Source: Flavobacteriaceae bacterium (lineage in GTDB: Bacteria > Bacteroidota > Bacteroidia > Flavobacteriales > Weeksellaceae). Taken from it: a stretch of DNA of 38,061 nt. Positions 16,145 through 23,962 of the stretch are shown in pieces (positions within the stretch are counted from its first letter, which is position 1; each line of letters starts with the position of its first letter). Location: NCBI GenBank assembly GCA_031276535.1, contig JAISMV010000137.1, positions 1 through 38,061 of the forward strand. Reading direction: 5' to 3'. Made by a program: the position numbers and the translations under genes. Below the pieces are notes generated by a model. It was not told the origin of the DNA and did no database searches. It was given only the letters and a program-made list of their open reading frames with translations.

Positions 16145-17128
16145 ATGGCTACCCGACTTCCTGAACTAACCCAATTAAAAGAAAATATACTAAAAGGAAA
16201 TCTAGCAGCACTAAGCAAAGCTATCACCCTGACCGAAAGCCGTAAGGCCGAACATCGGAATTACGCTAATAAATTGTTGCAGGAGTTAATCCCTAATACG
16301 GGAAATGCGCTCCGGATAGGAATTACCGGAATTCCGGGGGTCGGAAAAAGTACTTTTATAGAAGCCTTAGGTTTATACCTTATTTCTTTGGGACATAAAA
16401 TTGCCGTGCTTGCCATTGACCCCAGCAGTCATATTTCGCATGGAAGTATTCTGGGCGATAAAACAAGAATGGAAGAGCTTTCAAAGAACCCTTCCGCTTT
16501 TATACGCCCTTCCCCATCTTCCGGAACCTTAGGCGGAGTTTCTTCTTCTACTTTTGAAACCGTATTGCTTTGTGAAGCTTCCGGGTACGATATTATTCTT
16601 ATTGAAACCGTAGGTGTCGGTCAGTCCGAAATAACGGTTTCTGAAATTTGCGACTGTTTTTTATATCTTACCATAGCTTTCACGGGAGATGAATTACAGG
16701 GAATCAAGCGGGGAATTATGGAAATGGCGGATGTAGTGTTTATCAATAAGGTAGATGAAAAACCTTCTCGTGCAGCCATTGATTCTCAGGCTAACATTAT
16801 CCGCGCTCTGAAACTGATGCCAAAAAAATTCTCGGGATGGGATATTCCTGTAATTCTGGGCTCTGCCATAGACAACAGAAATATTGATAAATGTTGGAAC
16901 AGTATTTTGGATTTTTTCACTCACGCAAAAGAAAGTAACTATTTCTACGAGCAAAGAAAAAAACAATTCTTACAGCGGTTTGAACATTTACTTTTCTACT
17001 ATTTCATGGAAAAAATAAAAGAAAAACACAAGTTACAGGATCAAACCGATAAAATAAAAGAAGAAGTGGAATCCTTCGCAGTTAACCCTTCCACGGCAGC
17101 TGAAAAATGGATTAATGAATTCTTTTGA
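16145..17128 (+). CDS. meaB: Methylmalonyl-CoA mutase-associated GTPase
   Basis: MeaB (ArgK family) is a G-protein chaperone that protects and loads the adenosylcobalamin-dependent methylmalonyl-CoA mutase. The 327-residue protein has the P-loop 'GIPGVGKST' (62-70), 'AIDPSSHISHGSILGDKTRME' (switch region), 'ETVGVGQSE' and the guanine-binding 'NKVD', and ends with the helical dimerisation arm. The typical N-terminal helical extension is present. The mutase genes themselves are not in this window, but two cobalamin riboswitches lie 10-18 kb downstream. Its own TAnnTTTG promoter lies 37 bases upstream; the M1 peptidase gene follows 50 bases after the stop. Confidence 0.93.
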   Translation: MATRLPELTQLKENILKGNLAALSKAITLTESRKAEHRNYANKLLQELIPNTGNALRIGITGIPGVGKSTFIEALGLYLISLGHKIAVLAIDPSSHISHGSILGDKTRMEELSKNPSAFIRPSPSSGTLGGVSSSTFETVLLCEASGYDIILIETVGVGQSEITVSEICDCFLYLTIAFTGDELQGIKRGIMEMADVVFINKVDEKPSRAAIDSQANIIRALKLMPKKFSGWDIPVILGSAIDNRNIDKCWNSILDFFTHAKESNYFYEQRKKQFLQRFEHLLFYYFMEKIKEKHKLQDQTDKIKEEVESFAVNPSTAAEKWINEFF

Positions 17129-17178
17129 CGAGACCATTGATTTTATTTTTAAATTATAACCTATTAATAACCTTCACA

Positions 17179-19026
17179 ATGAAAAAACTATTTTTTATCT
17201 GTTTTATAGTGACGGGATTTTCCCTTCAATCTCAAATCCATGCGTATTATCAGCAACAAGCTGATTACAAAATGGATATAAATGTTGATGCTAAAAATTT
17301 CCAATACAAGGGAATTCAAAATATCAAATACACGAATAATTCTCCCGATACTTTGTATGTTTTTTATTTTCATTTATATTGGAATGCTTTTCAGCCTAAT
17401 TCCATGATGGATCAGAGGCTTCAGCAGCTGGGAAAGAATGCGGATGGAAGAATGATCACTCCTGACGGAATTTCCCGAGTCTCTCAATTGAAATCAAACG
17501 AAACGGGATACCAAAAGATCAGTTCTCTGAAACAGGAAGGAATCCCTGTGAAATATACAGTGGAAGAAACCCTTTTGAAAGTACAATTAGCTCGTCCCAT
17601 TCTCCCGCATTCCACCACGGTTTTCGATATGGAATGGGAAGCTCAGGTGCCGATACAGATAAGAAGATCGGGGAGAAATAATTCGGAAGGTATAGACTTC
17701 ACCATGACCCAATGGTATCCTAAAGCAGTAGAATATGACTATGAAGGATGGCATACTTTTGACTATATAGCCAGAGAATTTCAGGGAGTTTTTGGGAATT
17801 ACGATGTGAAAATTACTATTGATAAAAACTATATCGTCGGCGCAGGAGGTGTATTGCAAAATCCGGAGGAAGTGAAAGGATATACGGCAAAAGCAAAGCC
17901 TGTTGTCAGGAATAACAAAATAGTGTGGCACTTCAAGGCGGAAAACATCCTTGACTTTGCATGGGCGGCGGATCCGGATTATACCGTGGAAAGCTTGCAG
18001 GTAGCGGAAGGCCCTTTAGTGTATCTGGTCTATCAAAAATCTGAAAAAACCAAATACTGGGAAGGATCTAAAGCCATTATCCCACAATATTTTCAAATCA
18101 TGAAGGAAAATTTCGGAGCTTATCCCTACCCTGTTTATTCTTTTATACAAGGAGGAGACGGAGGTATGGAGTACGGAATGTGCACTATGATCATGGGAAA
18201 TGCGGAATCTTTAGAGGATCTGGCAGGTCTTATGTTTCATGAGGCTTCTCACTCTTGGTTTCAACAGGTATTAGCCACGAATGAAAGTATGCGTGCCTGG
18301 ATGGACGAAGGATTTACTTCTTATGCCGAAGACATGGTAATGGCATCCATTTTCCCCGAAAGCGTGAAAAATTTTCCCAATCCTTATTTTAAAGCCGTTA
18401 ATGCGTACGCTTCTTTTGCAAGATCCGGGAAGGAGGAGGTTATGGGACTACTTGCCGATCATTATAAAGCCAACAATGCTTATTCCAGAGCCTCCTATAC
18501 CAAAGGGGAGATGTTTCTGGTACGTTTAGCCTATATCGTAGGGGAACAAAATTTTTCGAAAATAATGAAGGAATATTTTGAAACCTGGAAATTCAAACAT
18601 CCTACCGACCGGGATTTCATACATATAGCCCAAAAAATATCCCAAATGGATTTGAAGTGGTATTGGAATTACATGACCTATACTACCCGTCAGATTGATT
18701 ATGCAATTAAGAAGGTTGAGAAAAAAGGAGAAAATACCGTTGTTACTCTGGAAAATTCAGGGGATTTCCCTATGCCCGTTGAGGTACTTGTTATTTACAC
18801 CGATAATTCTCAGGAGATCTATAATATCCCTCTAAACATAATGCATAATTCTAAAAAACAAAAGTATGCGGCAACCTCAAAAATATTACCTTATTGGAAA
18901 TGGACGCAAAAGGAATATTCTTTCGAAATTCCCGCTTCCCCTGATAAAATAAAATTCATGATGATAGATCCCTCTCAACGTTTGGGAGATATTAATTATA
19001 ACAACAATGTACATCCTAAACAATAA
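17179..19026 (+). CDS. Secreted M1-family zinc metallopeptidase
   Basis: From ATG 17179 the protein has 615 residues and starts with a signal peptide ('MKKLFFICFIVTGFSLQSQ'). A longer reading from a TTG at 17125 overlaps meaB and would hide the signal peptide. The zinc site is 'HEASH' (354-358) with the third ligand Glu377 in 'MDEGF', 18 residues after the second His, which is the M1 spacing. The exopeptidase motif is 'GGMEYG' in place of the common GAMEN. These secreted M1 enzymes of Bacteroidota act in the periplasm or at the surface on peptides; the substrate is not known. No C-terminal T9SS signal is seen. coaX begins 6 bases after the stop. Confidence 0.9.
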   Translation: MKKLFFICFIVTGFSLQSQIHAYYQQQADYKMDINVDAKNFQYKGIQNIKYTNNSPDTLYVFYFHLYWNAFQPNSMMDQRLQQLGKNADGRMITPDGISRVSQLKSNETGYQKISSLKQEGIPVKYTVEETLLKVQLARPILPHSTTVFDMEWEAQVPIQIRRSGRNNSEGIDFTMTQWYPKAVEYDYEGWHTFDYIAREFQGVFGNYDVKITIDKNYIVGAGGVLQNPEEVKGYTAKAKPVVRNNKIVWHFKAENILDFAWAADPDYTVESLQVAEGPLVYLVYQKSEKTKYWEGSKAIIPQYFQIMKENFGAYPYPVYSFIQGGDGGMEYGMCTMIMGNAESLEDLAGLMFHEASHSWFQQVLATNESMRAWMDEGFTSYAEDMVMASIFPESVKNFPNPYFKAVNAYASFARSGKEEVMGLLADHYKANNAYSRASYTKGEMFLVRLAYIVGEQNFSKIMKEYFETWKFKHPTDRDFIHIAQKISQMDLKWYWNYMTYTTRQIDYAIKKVEKKGENTVVTLENSGDFPMPVEVLVIYTDNSQEIYNIPLNIMHNSKKQKYAATSKILPYWKWTQKEYSFEIPASPDKIKFMMIDPSQRLGDINYNNNVHPKQ

Positions 19027-19032
19027 AAAAAT

Positions 19033-19800
19033 ATGCTTTTAGTCGTAAATATCGGAAACAGCAACATACGTTTTGGTATTTTTAAAGGAGAGGATTGTGT
19101 CCACTCGTGGGTGATGAACACAAAGCCCTATAAAACCGAGGATGAGCTTTTTTCCCAGTTTAATATGACGTATCAGAACTATGGAATTAGTACCGATGAT
19201 ATAACGGAAATAGCCGTAGGTTCTGTCGTTCCCCATCTAACCTATCCGGTAAGGAAATCCCTGTCGCGGCTGCACAATGTAAGAACCGTACTGGTAAACA
19301 GGAATACTCCTACGGAACTACTGTCCGCATCTCCCCAGATGGGAACCGATTTATACGCCAACGTATACTACGCTCATAAAAAATATAAAGGAACTAAGAT
19401 CATCGTAGATTTTGGTACCGCTTTAACTCTCATTTGTGTAGATAAAAACGGTGAAGTTCGTGGCGCTATCATAGCAGCCGGAGTAGTTACATCCTTAAAT
19501 TCATTGATCAGTGCCACTGCGCAACTTTCAGATGTGGAAATGAGAATCCCTAAAAAGGTGCTGGGAAAGACAACGGATGAAAGCATGCAAAGCGGTATTG
19601 TTTTCGGTTTTGTCAGCATGGTGGAAGGATTGATAGACCGGATCAATACGGAATTGGGTGAAGAAACTTATGTAATTGCAACCGGAGGCACGGGACATAT
19701 TTTCGCTCCGTTGACCAACAGGATAAACATATACGACCGGTTTCATACCATTAAAGGATTAAGAGAGCTCTATCTAAACCACTTAGCTCAACACGCCTGA
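19033..19800 (+). CDS. coaX: Type III pantothenate kinase
   Basis: CoaX phosphorylates pantothenate in the first step of CoA synthesis and so acts downstream of PanB in the same window. The 255-residue protein has the ASKHA-fold motifs: phosphate loop 'NIGNSN' (6-11), 'GTDLYAN' (104-110) with Asp106 as the likely catalytic base, 'VDFGTALT' (125-132) and 'TGGTGHIFA'. The first motif is D-x-G-N-T in most type III kinases; here the Asp is Asn6. The gene starts 6 bases after the M1 peptidase stop, so the two are probably co-transcribed, and it ends at a strong bidirectional terminator. Its 3' end region is part of the tandem duplication that follows. Confidence 0.9.
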   Translation: MLLVVNIGNSNIRFGIFKGEDCVHSWVMNTKPYKTEDELFSQFNMTYQNYGISTDDITEIAVGSVVPHLTYPVRKSLSRLHNVRTVLVNRNTPTELLSASPQMGTDLYANVYYAHKKYKGTKIIVDFGTALTLICVDKNGEVRGAIIAAGVVTSLNSLISATAQLSDVEMRIPKKVLGKTTDESMQSGIVFGFVSMVEGLIDRINTELGEETYVIATGGTGHIFAPLTNRINIYDRFHTIKGLRELYLNHLAQHA

Positions 19801-19842
19801 CCGGATATAACCCGATTTCAACCGACAAATACGTATAAAAAA

Positions 19843-19871
19843 GAACGCCCTTTCAGGCGTTCTCTTTTTTT
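19843..19871. terminator. Bidirectional terminator between coaX and lipase copy 1
   Basis: GAACGCC (19843-19849) pairs with GGCGTTC (19856-19862) around a 6-base loop CTTTCA. It is followed by T runs (from 19864) on the plus strand and preceded by an A run that gives a T tail on the minus strand. A second copy lies at 21596-21615, where one stem pair has changed from A-T to G-C on both sides, so the structure is conserved. Confidence 0.85.
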
Positions 19872-19911
19872 ATATAATATACTCTCTTTTATAGGGTTAC
19901 AAAAATATATC

Positions 19912-21219
19912 TTATTTATGGGAACTAGTATATAGAGTAGCTTTTACATAGTAAGGCGCTATTCCCGCAACATGACCGAAGAGAGGAGCGTCAAAAAAAG
20001 TAACCTTACCCCCGGACTTATTTTGCTGGTCGGCAAAATCAAGTGCATTTTGGTAATATACACTCTCATCAGATGTTCCGTGTATCATTACAAATTTACA
20101 TTTGTTCTTCCATGGTTTCAGACTGTTTGTCTCAAGTAAGGATCTTATATGAGAAAATTTCGGATCGGTATCTAAATTTTTGATAAAATCTTCAGTATAC
20201 AGATCTGCAGGTTTGTTAGGTAAATATTTATCAGGATCCGCTTCATATCCGTTAAAATATTTAAGAGACTGACTGGCGTAAGGTTCCTTTAAAATGTCAT
20301 CAACTTTTATGTACGGATGTGCATTCATTTTATACCCCCATAAAGTATAAGGTATAAAGTATGAGCGTTCAGTGGTTTGGGAGTTTCTGGCAATATCTAA
20401 TATTTGTTTTAAATTGCAGGGAGTTCCTCCGGTAACAAGCAGTTCCACCTCGTATCCGAGAGAAGGAGTGGTTTCTATTTTACGAGCCAGTGAAGCAGCG
20501 ACAAATCCTCCTAAAGAATATCCGGTAATTATTAATTCCGGTTTGTATTTATATCCTTTGGAAGAAAGGAAAGTCCGAGTAGCTTTTAATAGATCCAACG
20601 TAGAAACTGACAGCGCTTCCGCATCCAGATAAGGATGTTGACATTGTCCCAGAGAAGATCCGAATCCGGGATAATCCGGAATAAGGACAACAAATCCCGA
20701 GTTAGCCTGTAAAGCCCAGACAGATAGATAATTATATGTTCCGTCATCCGTAAATTTAAAGGATCCTTTAAAGGCATTTGATGGTGCCGAAAGATCATAG
20801 GTATAAGTTGGTGGCGGAGCCACTATGATACGATGCTTGGAAAGGCGGTTCAACCAGGTCTTGTTAGGAACCAATATAACTGCGGATGTATTGATAAGAC
20901 TTCCGGAACGATTAGGATGATAAGATTTTGTAGTAATTTTATAGGCTATAACACTAGCTGGCAACGCTTCACCTTTTGCCGCAACAGGTCTTTCCCCCAA
21001 CTCCAGATTGGAAACATCCACACCCGACTCTTCCAGATGATCTCTTAACTCTCCCAATTGATCATAATTAAAAGAAAGTAATTCTTCCGAATCAGAAGTT
21101 TCTTTCTCACTTGGGGTAACTTCGCTTTCAAAAGTATCACTACCACCGCTGCATGACAGCACTAAGAACAGCATCCCCAACAACGAGACATAAAAAAGTT
21201 TAGTAAGAATTTTTTTCAT
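19912..21219 (-). CDS. Secretory lipase-like alpha/beta-hydrolase lipoprotein, copy 1
   Basis: The 435-residue protein begins with a lipoprotein signal; the lipobox Cys is at 23 ('LVLSCSGGSD') and an acidic, Glu-rich linker follows. The hydrolase domain (about 90-430) has the nucleophile elbow 'GYSLGG' with Ser235, a probable acid Asp384 in 'HGTSDE', and His416 in 'LFGHVAG'. 'PDYPGFGSS' precedes the nucleophile, as in LIP-type secretory lipases and related esterases. It should act on the cell surface or periplasmic face on lipids or esters; the exact substrate is unknown. A close paralogue lies immediately downstream in window order (21660-22964). Both share a conserved promoter box and terminator. 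Confidence 0.85.
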   Translation of the reverse strand: MKKILTKLFYVSLLGMLFLVLSCSGGSDTFESEVTPSEKETSDSEELLSFNYDQLGELRDHLEESGVDVSNLELGERPVAAKGEALPASVIAYKITTKSYHPNRSGSLINTSAVILVPNKTWLNRLSKHRIIVAPPPTYTYDLSAPSNAFKGSFKFTDDGTYNYLSVWALQANSGFVVLIPDYPGFGSSLGQCQHPYLDAEALSVSTLDLLKATRTFLSSKGYKYKPELIITGYSLGGFVAASLARKIETTPSLGYEVELLVTGGTPCNLKQILDIARNSQTTERSYFIPYTLWGYKMNAHPYIKVDDILKEPYASQSLKYFNGYEADPDKYLPNKPADLYTEDFIKNLDTDPKFSHIRSLLETNSLKPWKNKCKFVMIHGTSDESVYYQNALDFADQQNKSGGKVTFFDAPLFGHVAGIAPYYVKATLYTSSHK

Positions 21220-21271
21220 AATGCCTAATTTTTTTATTAAATCAAATAACTATATTTATTTATCATAACAA

Positions 21272-21279
21272 CAAAGTTA
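21272..21279 (-). promoter_or_regulatory. -7 promoter box of lipase copy 1
   Basis: The minus strand reads TAACTTTG, matching TAnnTTTG, 53 bases before the start codon. The same box is kept upstream of copy 2 (23007-23014). Confidence 0.55.
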
Positions 21280-21409
21280 TAATTTATATTCTAATATAAA
21301 ATATAAATTTTAAAAAAATTTAATCATGAGCCTAAAACACGGATTACATAAGGATAGTTAGAAATAAGATAATAAATAAATTCGTGTTTTAGCAGAAAAA
21401 AATACATAA

Positions 21410-21640
21410 AAAAGCCTGAAATGTACCTGTGAGAAGAGAGTTAAATCAGGTGCTTTCAATGGGATACATCGCTATGAATGCAAAGAATTCGGTTGTAATT
21501 ATACCGTAGAACTAAAATCAACAGCAAAATCCGGCTCAACAACAAACCTGACCGGATGTAACCCGACTTCAACAGGCAATATACCTATAAGAAAAAAGCG
21601 CCCTTTCAGGCGCTCTATTTTATATATAATATACTATCTT
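21410..21640 (+). pseudogene. Relic of an IS1-type transposase (N-terminal zinc finger)
   Basis: Bases 21419-21532 read 'KCTCEKRVKSGAFNGIHRYE' followed by 'CKEFGCNYTVELKSTAKS'. That is the InsA-type zinc-finger region of IS1-like transposases (pattern RYxCKxCGxNYTVxxKSTAK). One zinc Cys appears as Phe in 'KEFGC'. The frame is stopped just upstream (21407) and runs into the duplicated terminator without any further transposase sequence, so only a fragment remains. It lies exactly at the junction of the two lipase duplication units and is not found beyond unit 2. Confidence 0.65.
21596..21615. terminator. Bidirectional terminator, duplicated copy
   Basis: AGCGCC (21597-21602) pairs with GGCGCT (21609-21614) around the loop CTTTCA, with an A run before it that forms a T tail for the minus-strand lipase copy 2. 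The compensated base pair relative to 19843-19862 supports a real structure. Confidence 0.8.
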
Positions 21641-21659
21641 TTATAGGGTTATGATAAAT

Positions 21660-22964
21660 TTATTTATAGACAAGAGTATAGTAAGTAGCTTTTGCATAGT
21701 AAGGCGCTATTCCCGTAGTATGACCGAAGAAAGGAGCATCAATAAAAGTAACCTTACCTCCGTTCTTACCTTGTTGGTAAGCAAAATCATACGCATTTTG
21801 ATAATATACAAGATCATCAGATGTTCCATGTACCATTATAAACCTACATTTGTTCTTCCATGGTTTTATACTAATATCTTTAAGTAAGTCATTTATGTAA
21901 GCAAGTTTCGGATCGGTATCTAAATTTTTGATGAAATTTTCATTATATAGATCTGCGGTTTTATGAGGGAAATATGGGTCAACATCGGAATAAGTTCCGT
22001 CAAAATACTTCAAAGACTGACTGGCGTAAGGTTCATTGAAAACATCGCCCATATTTATATAGGGCTTCGCATTCATTTTAAATCCCCATAAAGCATACGC
22101 TACATAGTATGAGCTTGGGGTAGATTTGGAGGTTCTGACAATATCTACTATTTGTTTTATATTGCAGGGAGCTCCTCCGGCAACAAGCAGGTCTACCTTT
22201 AATCCGAGAGAAGGAGTGGTTTCTATTTTACGAGTCAGTGAAATAGCGACATATGCTCCTAAAGAATAACCGGTAACTATTAATTCAGGTTTGTATTTAT
22301 ATCCTTGGGAAGAAAGGAAAGTCTGAGAAGCTTTTAACAGATCTAACGTAGAAACTGACAGAGCTTCCGGATCCCGATACGGGTGCTGACACTGTCCCCA
22401 GGAAGAGCCGAATCCCGGATAGTCAGGAATAAGAACGACAAATCCCATGTGAGCTTGTAAAGCCCAGACAGATAGATAACTATATATTCCGTCGTCGGTA
22501 TGTGTAAAGGATCCTTTAAAAGCATTTGACGGCGCCGAAAGATTGTAGGTATAAGTCGGTGGCGGAGCCACTATGATACGATGCTTGGTATTGTTGTTCA
22601 ACCAGTTCTTATGAGGAACCAATATAACTCCGGATGTATTGATAAGACTTCCGGAACGATTAGGATGATATGATTTTGTGGTGATTTTATAGGCTGTAAC
22701 GGAAAGCGATAACGTCTGTCCCTTCGCTGCCGGCCTTTCCCCCAATTCCAAACTGGAGACATCCACACCCGAATCTTCCAGCTGGTTTCTTAACTCTTCC
22801 AATTGATCGTAATCAAAAGAAGTCAATTCTTCCGTTTCGGAAGCTCCTTTCTCAAGCGGAACAACCTCATTTTCAAAAGTATCACTTCCGCCACTGCACG
22901 ACAACACAAAAAGTGTCATCCCCAGCAAAGGGACATAAAGAAGTTTAGTAAAAAATTTTTTCAT
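21660..22964 (-). CDS. Secretory lipase-like alpha/beta-hydrolase lipoprotein, copy 2
   Basis: This 434-residue paralogue of the 19912-21219 product aligns over the full length with one residue less. The lipobox Cys is again at 23 ('FVLSCSGGSD'), the nucleophile elbow is 'GYSLGA', the acid is in 'HGTSDD' and the His in 'FFGHTTG'. Differences are concentrated in the Glu-rich linker and in the lid-like region between the nucleophile and the acid ('RTSKSTPSSYYVAY' against 'RNSQTTERSYFIPY'), which could mean diverged substrate preference. All catalytic residues are intact, so both copies may be active. It has its own promoter and terminator copies, so the genes can be expressed separately. Confidence 0.85.
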   Translation of the reverse strand: MKKFFTKLLYVPLLGMTLFVLSCSGGSDTFENEVVPLEKGASETEELTSFDYDQLEELRNQLEDSGVDVSSLELGERPAAKGQTLSLSVTAYKITTKSYHPNRSGSLINTSGVILVPHKNWLNNNTKHRIIVAPPPTYTYNLSAPSNAFKGSFTHTDDGIYSYLSVWALQAHMGFVVLIPDYPGFGSSWGQCQHPYRDPEALSVSTLDLLKASQTFLSSQGYKYKPELIVTGYSLGAYVAISLTRKIETTPSLGLKVDLLVAGGAPCNIKQIVDIVRTSKSTPSSYYVAYALWGFKMNAKPYINMGDVFNEPYASQSLKYFDGTYSDVDPYFPHKTADLYNENFIKNLDTDPKLAYINDLLKDISIKPWKNKCRFIMVHGTSDDLVYYQNAYDFAYQQGKNGGKVTFIDAPFFGHTTGIAPYYAKATYYTLVYK

Positions 22965-23006
22965 GATGTTTGATTTATTGAGTTAAAGTTTCATTTATCG
23001 TAATAA

Positions 23007-23014
23007 CAAAGTTA
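23007..23014 (-). promoter_or_regulatory. -7 promoter box of lipase copy 2
   Basis: The minus strand reads TAACTTTG, identical to the box of copy 1, and the bases around it (TTATAACTTTGTTAT type context) are also conserved, while neighbouring bases have drifted. Confidence 0.55.
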
Positions 23015-23279
23015 TAATTTTATCTTCTAATATACATAATATTATAATACAAATTTAAAATAAATTTAATCATAAACCTAAAACATAAATAACATAAATT
23101 TATTTTGAGATAAAACAATGAATAAATTCGTTTTTTATAATATTATTACTAATAAAACCGGTAAAAAAACAAAATAATATAGTAGGTACAGGGGGCGGGA
23201 AATACGGGAAATTTATTAAAATAGATTAACTAAATAGCAAAAAAAGAATTTCAAATCCCCGTTAACCATGAAAAAAAGT

Positions 23280-23287
23280 TATCTTGC
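23280..23287 (+). promoter_or_regulatory. Candidate -7 box of the DUF2147 gene
   Basis: TATCTTGC, the one-T-short variant also seen at 3433 and (as TATATTGC) at 9130, lies 24 bases before ATG 23312. Confidence 0.3.
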
Positions 23288-23311
23288 TCCTTCATTTATA
23301 ATGGAAAAAAT

Positions 23312-23740
23312 ATGAGAAAAAAAATATTTTCAGGTATACTCTTAGTGGTAATAAGCTATGCAGGATGCTTTGCACAATCTTTTACAGGGAAATGGAAAAA
23401 TATAGACGATGAAACAGGAAAACCCAAAGCCGTTATAGAAATATTTAAAAAGGGAGATCATTATTACGGAAAAATTCTTGAGCTCTTGATAAAACCTACC
23501 AATAATAATTGTGTCAAATGCACGGACGACCGTAAAAATAAACCTTTGTTGGGCTTGGAAATGTTACGGAGTATGACGTTGGAAGGAAAAGAATTAACAG
23601 GGGGTAAAATCTTAGACCCATCCAAAGGGAAAGAATATAAATGTACCATCAGTTTTGAAAACAGCAATAAATTAAAAGTAAGAGGATACATAGGAGTCTC
23701 CCTGATCGGCAGAAACCAATATTGGGAGAGGATGAAATAA
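23312..23740 (+). CDS. Secreted DUF2147 domain protein
   Basis: The 142-residue protein has a signal peptide ('MRKKIFSGILLVVISYAG', cleavage after about residue 21) and one DUF2147 domain with the usual landmarks: 'GKWKNIDDETGKPKAVIEIF' (25-44), 'YYGKILELL', the Cys pair 'CVKC', 'KPLLGLEML' and 'LTGGKILDPSKGKEYKC', ending 'VRGYIGVSLIGRNQYWERM'. The family is lipocalin-like in pattern and common in the periplasm of Bacteroidota and proteobacteria; its function is unknown. The gene stands alone, with divergent and unrelated neighbours. Confidence 0.88.
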   Translation: MRKKIFSGILLVVISYAGCFAQSFTGKWKNIDDETGKPKAVIEIFKKGDHYYGKILELLIKPTNNNCVKCTDDRKNKPLLGLEMLRSMTLEGKELTGGKILDPSKGKEYKCTISFENSNKLKVRGYIGVSLIGRNQYWERMK

Positions 23741-23938
23741 GGTTGTAAAAAATCAGACCGGTCATTCATGACGGGGAGGAGCCTTTTTATTTTCGCTGTT
23801 AACGTTTTATCGGAAAATCGTCTCAAAAACCGTTCACCGTGGTCAATCGACAGTGTTTCAGTGCCCCCGATTCAGATTCCCAAATACTATAAATTTAGGG
23901 GAAGAATAACAAAATATCAATAAAATAAAGAAAATTAG

Positions 23939-23946
23939 TATTTTTG
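23939..23946 (+). promoter_or_regulatory. -7 promoter box of the polyprenyl synthase gene
   Basis: TATTTTTG matches TAnnTTTG and lies 16 bases before ATG 23963, giving a very short leader. Confidence 0.5.
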
Positions 23947-23962
23947 TATAAATTTTAGAAAG

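Larger units (their letters stand above)
19799..21383. repeat. Tandem duplication, unit 1 (coaX tail, terminator, lipase gene, promoter)
   Basis: The order and sequence of this segment recur at 21549-23135. Matching landmarks include 'CCGGATrTAACCCGA' at 19801 and 21552, the terminator loop CTTTCA, the gene body, and the upstream string 'CCTAAAACA' with 'AATAAATTCGT' near its far end. The offset is about 1751 bases. Confidence 0.8.
21549..23135. repeat. Tandem duplication, unit 2
   Basis: This is the second copy of the segment at 19799-21383: a coaX-tail-like string (GCTCAACA, then CCTGACCGGAT), terminator, lipase gene and promoter. The units are separated by about 165 bases that carry the transposase relic. 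Divergence is well beyond a few bases, so the event is not very recent. Confidence 0.8.
22965..23311. other. Intergenic region between lipase copy 2 and the DUF2147 gene
   Basis: The left part (to about 23135) is the duplicated upstream region of the lipase gene, including its TAnnTTTG box. The right part has a G run at 23191-23197 and a candidate promoter at 23280. No other gene is seen. Confidence 0.5.

Noticed and set aside
17125-17178. Extended N-terminus of the M1 peptidase from a TTG
   Set aside because: It overlaps the meaB stop codon and displaces the signal peptide that begins at ATG 17179.
23757-23795. Terminator-like hairpin after the DUF2147 gene
   Set aside because: The stem around CCGGTCAT/ATGACGGG has a mismatch in its middle and is too weak; the following T run alone is not enough.
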